Assembly: GCA_949316235.1 (NCBI GenBank)
Contig: OX438741.1
Span: forward strand, 13,455,124-13,519,123
Reading direction: 5' to 3'
Length of the DNA: 64,000 nucleotides
Source of the DNA: Oegoconia quadripuncta
Taxonomy: Eukaryota > Arthropoda > Insecta > Lepidoptera > Autostichidae
In this document: in pieces, positions 62,828-64,000 of the stretch
Position numbering within the stretch: the stretch's first letter is position 1
How the letters are laid out: every line of letters starts with the position of its first letter
Translations under genes and position numbers: made by a program
Notes under the pieces: generated by a model
Database searches by the model: none
What the model saw: the letters and a program-made list of their open reading frames with translations, nothing else
What the model was told of the DNA's origin: nothing

Positions 62828-63199
62828 TAACTATCTTTCCGCCCGCGGCTTCGCCTGCGTGGAATAATGTTATCGAGGAAATTTGTTTATCCCGCGGGAA
62901 GTACCTACTCAATTTATCGAGATAAAAAAAATCCCATGTCTTTTCATCCAAGGTATTTTCTACCTATACACCAAATGTCACGTAGTTGCTCTGGGCAACG
63001 TGAAAAATAACGGCACTGTCAATTTTATCTCTGTACAATAAATGATCGGTATTTTAGGCTTGTCTTAAATTGTGTTTCTTTACTGGATTTCCGACACCAA
63101 ATGTCATCCAATCCGTTCAGCCGTTTCGCCGTAATTGAGCAATAAACAAACAAACAAACAAACATCCAAACTTTCGCATTTATAATAAGTATTAGTTGG
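62828..63199. repeat. Widespread lepidopteran-type repeat, with a 113-bp insert
   Basis: 'tctttccgcccgcggcttcg', 'aatccgttcagccgtttcgc' and end 'actttcgcatttataataag', as at 17366-17580. 62981-63093 is an insert flanked by the 13-mer acaccaaatgtca. Confidence 0.55.
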
Positions 63200-63210
63200 A
63201 TATGTTCACA

Positions 63211-63465
63211 CCGCCTCCGTGGCTCAATGTAAACAACATTGGGTTTACGATTCGGAGGTCGCGGGTTCGATCCCCAGCGGGGTACGTGTTTAAGTACTCG
63301 GTTCGGTTGGTGGTAGGGCATTTTAAATGTCCGCCTGGCTAGCTACGACCATCTTATCTAAATCTGACGCCAAGCAGTAATGTTAATAGCATTGTTGTGT
63401 TCCGGTTGTCAGAGATAAGATAGCCAGTCCCCCAAATGTGTGATTTCCGAGTTCAGGGTCATCTC
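63211..63465 (+). repeat. SINE family C, 3'-truncated
   Basis: 'ccgcctccgtggctcaatgt', B-box 'ggttcgatccccagcgggg', 'gataagatagccagtccccc', then breaks off at 'gtgtgatttccgag'. Confidence 0.7.
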
Positions 63466-63782
63466 TACAGTGGGATGTTAACGGACTGATGATGTGAGCT
63501 TTAATTACAGTTATTTTCGGGAACTTCAAATTATTGATAAAAACCCCCATCAAAGCTATTTAGGTACAGGTATTTATAATTAGCTTTTATGCTTCTCGAG
63601 TGCTGGTCAAAGTGATTTTTTGGTTTTTTCTGTATATAAAAAGAAATCTTAATTTATCTAATGAGGGCGCCACTGGACGGAGTTACAGTAGTTAAGGTAC
63701 CATAGTACCTAGGTACGTGTGAAGGTGTGCTGTACCTAAGCTTTGTTGAAAATAAAAAATTACATACCTAAACCAATTATCC
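63466..63782. other. Intergenic stretch, nothing recognised
   Basis: A short '...gatgttaacggactgatgatg' near 63474-63497 resembles an RTE 3' end; otherwise unassigned. Confidence 0.35.
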
Positions 63783-64000
63783 ACGACCTGTTTGGTGCAG
63801 TGGTTAGCAATTCTGACCACTATACCAAAAGGTTGCGGGTTCAAATCCCGCTAGGGGCATATGTTTGTGTGATGAATACGGACATGTGTACCTGAGTTAT
63901 GGATGTTTTCATTTATAATAGGTATTTATTTATAAAAAATAAATGTATTTATGTACCTAGTATAACAACTATCTGGTATCCACAACACAAGCCTATAGTT
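63783..64000 (+). repeat. SINE family A, runs off the window
   Basis: Head 'tggtgcagtggttag' / 'gggttcaaatcccgctaggg', body and 'tatctggtatccacaacac' up to the last base. Confidence 0.75.

Overview
The window is nuclear DNA of an insect, most likely a moth or butterfly. The grounds are AT-rich sequence, GT-AG introns of hundreds to thousands of bases packed with repeats, several tRNA-derived SINE families in many copies, short RTE-type non-LTR fragments, many terminal-inverted-repeat miniatures, and a zinc-finger-associated domain (ZAD) C2H2 protein of the kind expanded in insects. There is no sign of bacterial or organellar DNA. The species cannot be named from sequence alone.

Four host genes are supported. 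(1) Positions 1133-20810, plus strand: a ZAD plus ten-finger C2H2 zinc-finger protein in 14 exons. All intron phases agree, giving 693 residues. (2) Positions 33764-47044, minus strand: the PSME3IP1 (FAM192A/NIP30/PIP30) homologue, 7 exons, 245 residues. (3) Positions 47554-49458, plus strand: the RABIF/MSS4 homologue, 2 exons, 128 residues. It is head-to-head with PSME3IP1, with 509 bases between the two ATGs. (4) Positions 51514-51586, plus strand: a tRNA-Val(AAC) gene. The stretch between the zinc-finger gene and PSME3IP1 (20.8-33.8 kb) shows no host gene and is a patchwork of mobile-element remains.

The right third holds two well-preserved mobile elements. A complete Ty3/gypsy-type LTR retrotransposon (52358-58492, minus strand) has one 1477-residue Gag-Pol frame, two 271-bp LTRs differing at one base, a primer-binding site, a polypurine tract and a 4-bp target duplication, so it inserted recently. 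Next to it, a GC-rich 5'-truncated R1-like non-LTR retrotransposon (58687-62045, minus strand) has an intact endonuclease-RT frame, an A-tail and a 16-bp target duplication.

The rest is repeats: four SINE families (called A-D here), RTE and other LINE 3' ends, about eight families of inverted-repeat miniature elements, a Mutator-like transposase relic, a mariner fragment, a 23-residue-repeat (STPR) fragment with a 242-bp tandem duplication, a BEL/Pao gag relic, minisatellites and hairpins. Several are nested, which allows relative dating. I found no CRISPR array, operon or clearly new defence or biosynthetic system. The unusual content is transposon architecture and how it sits against exons.
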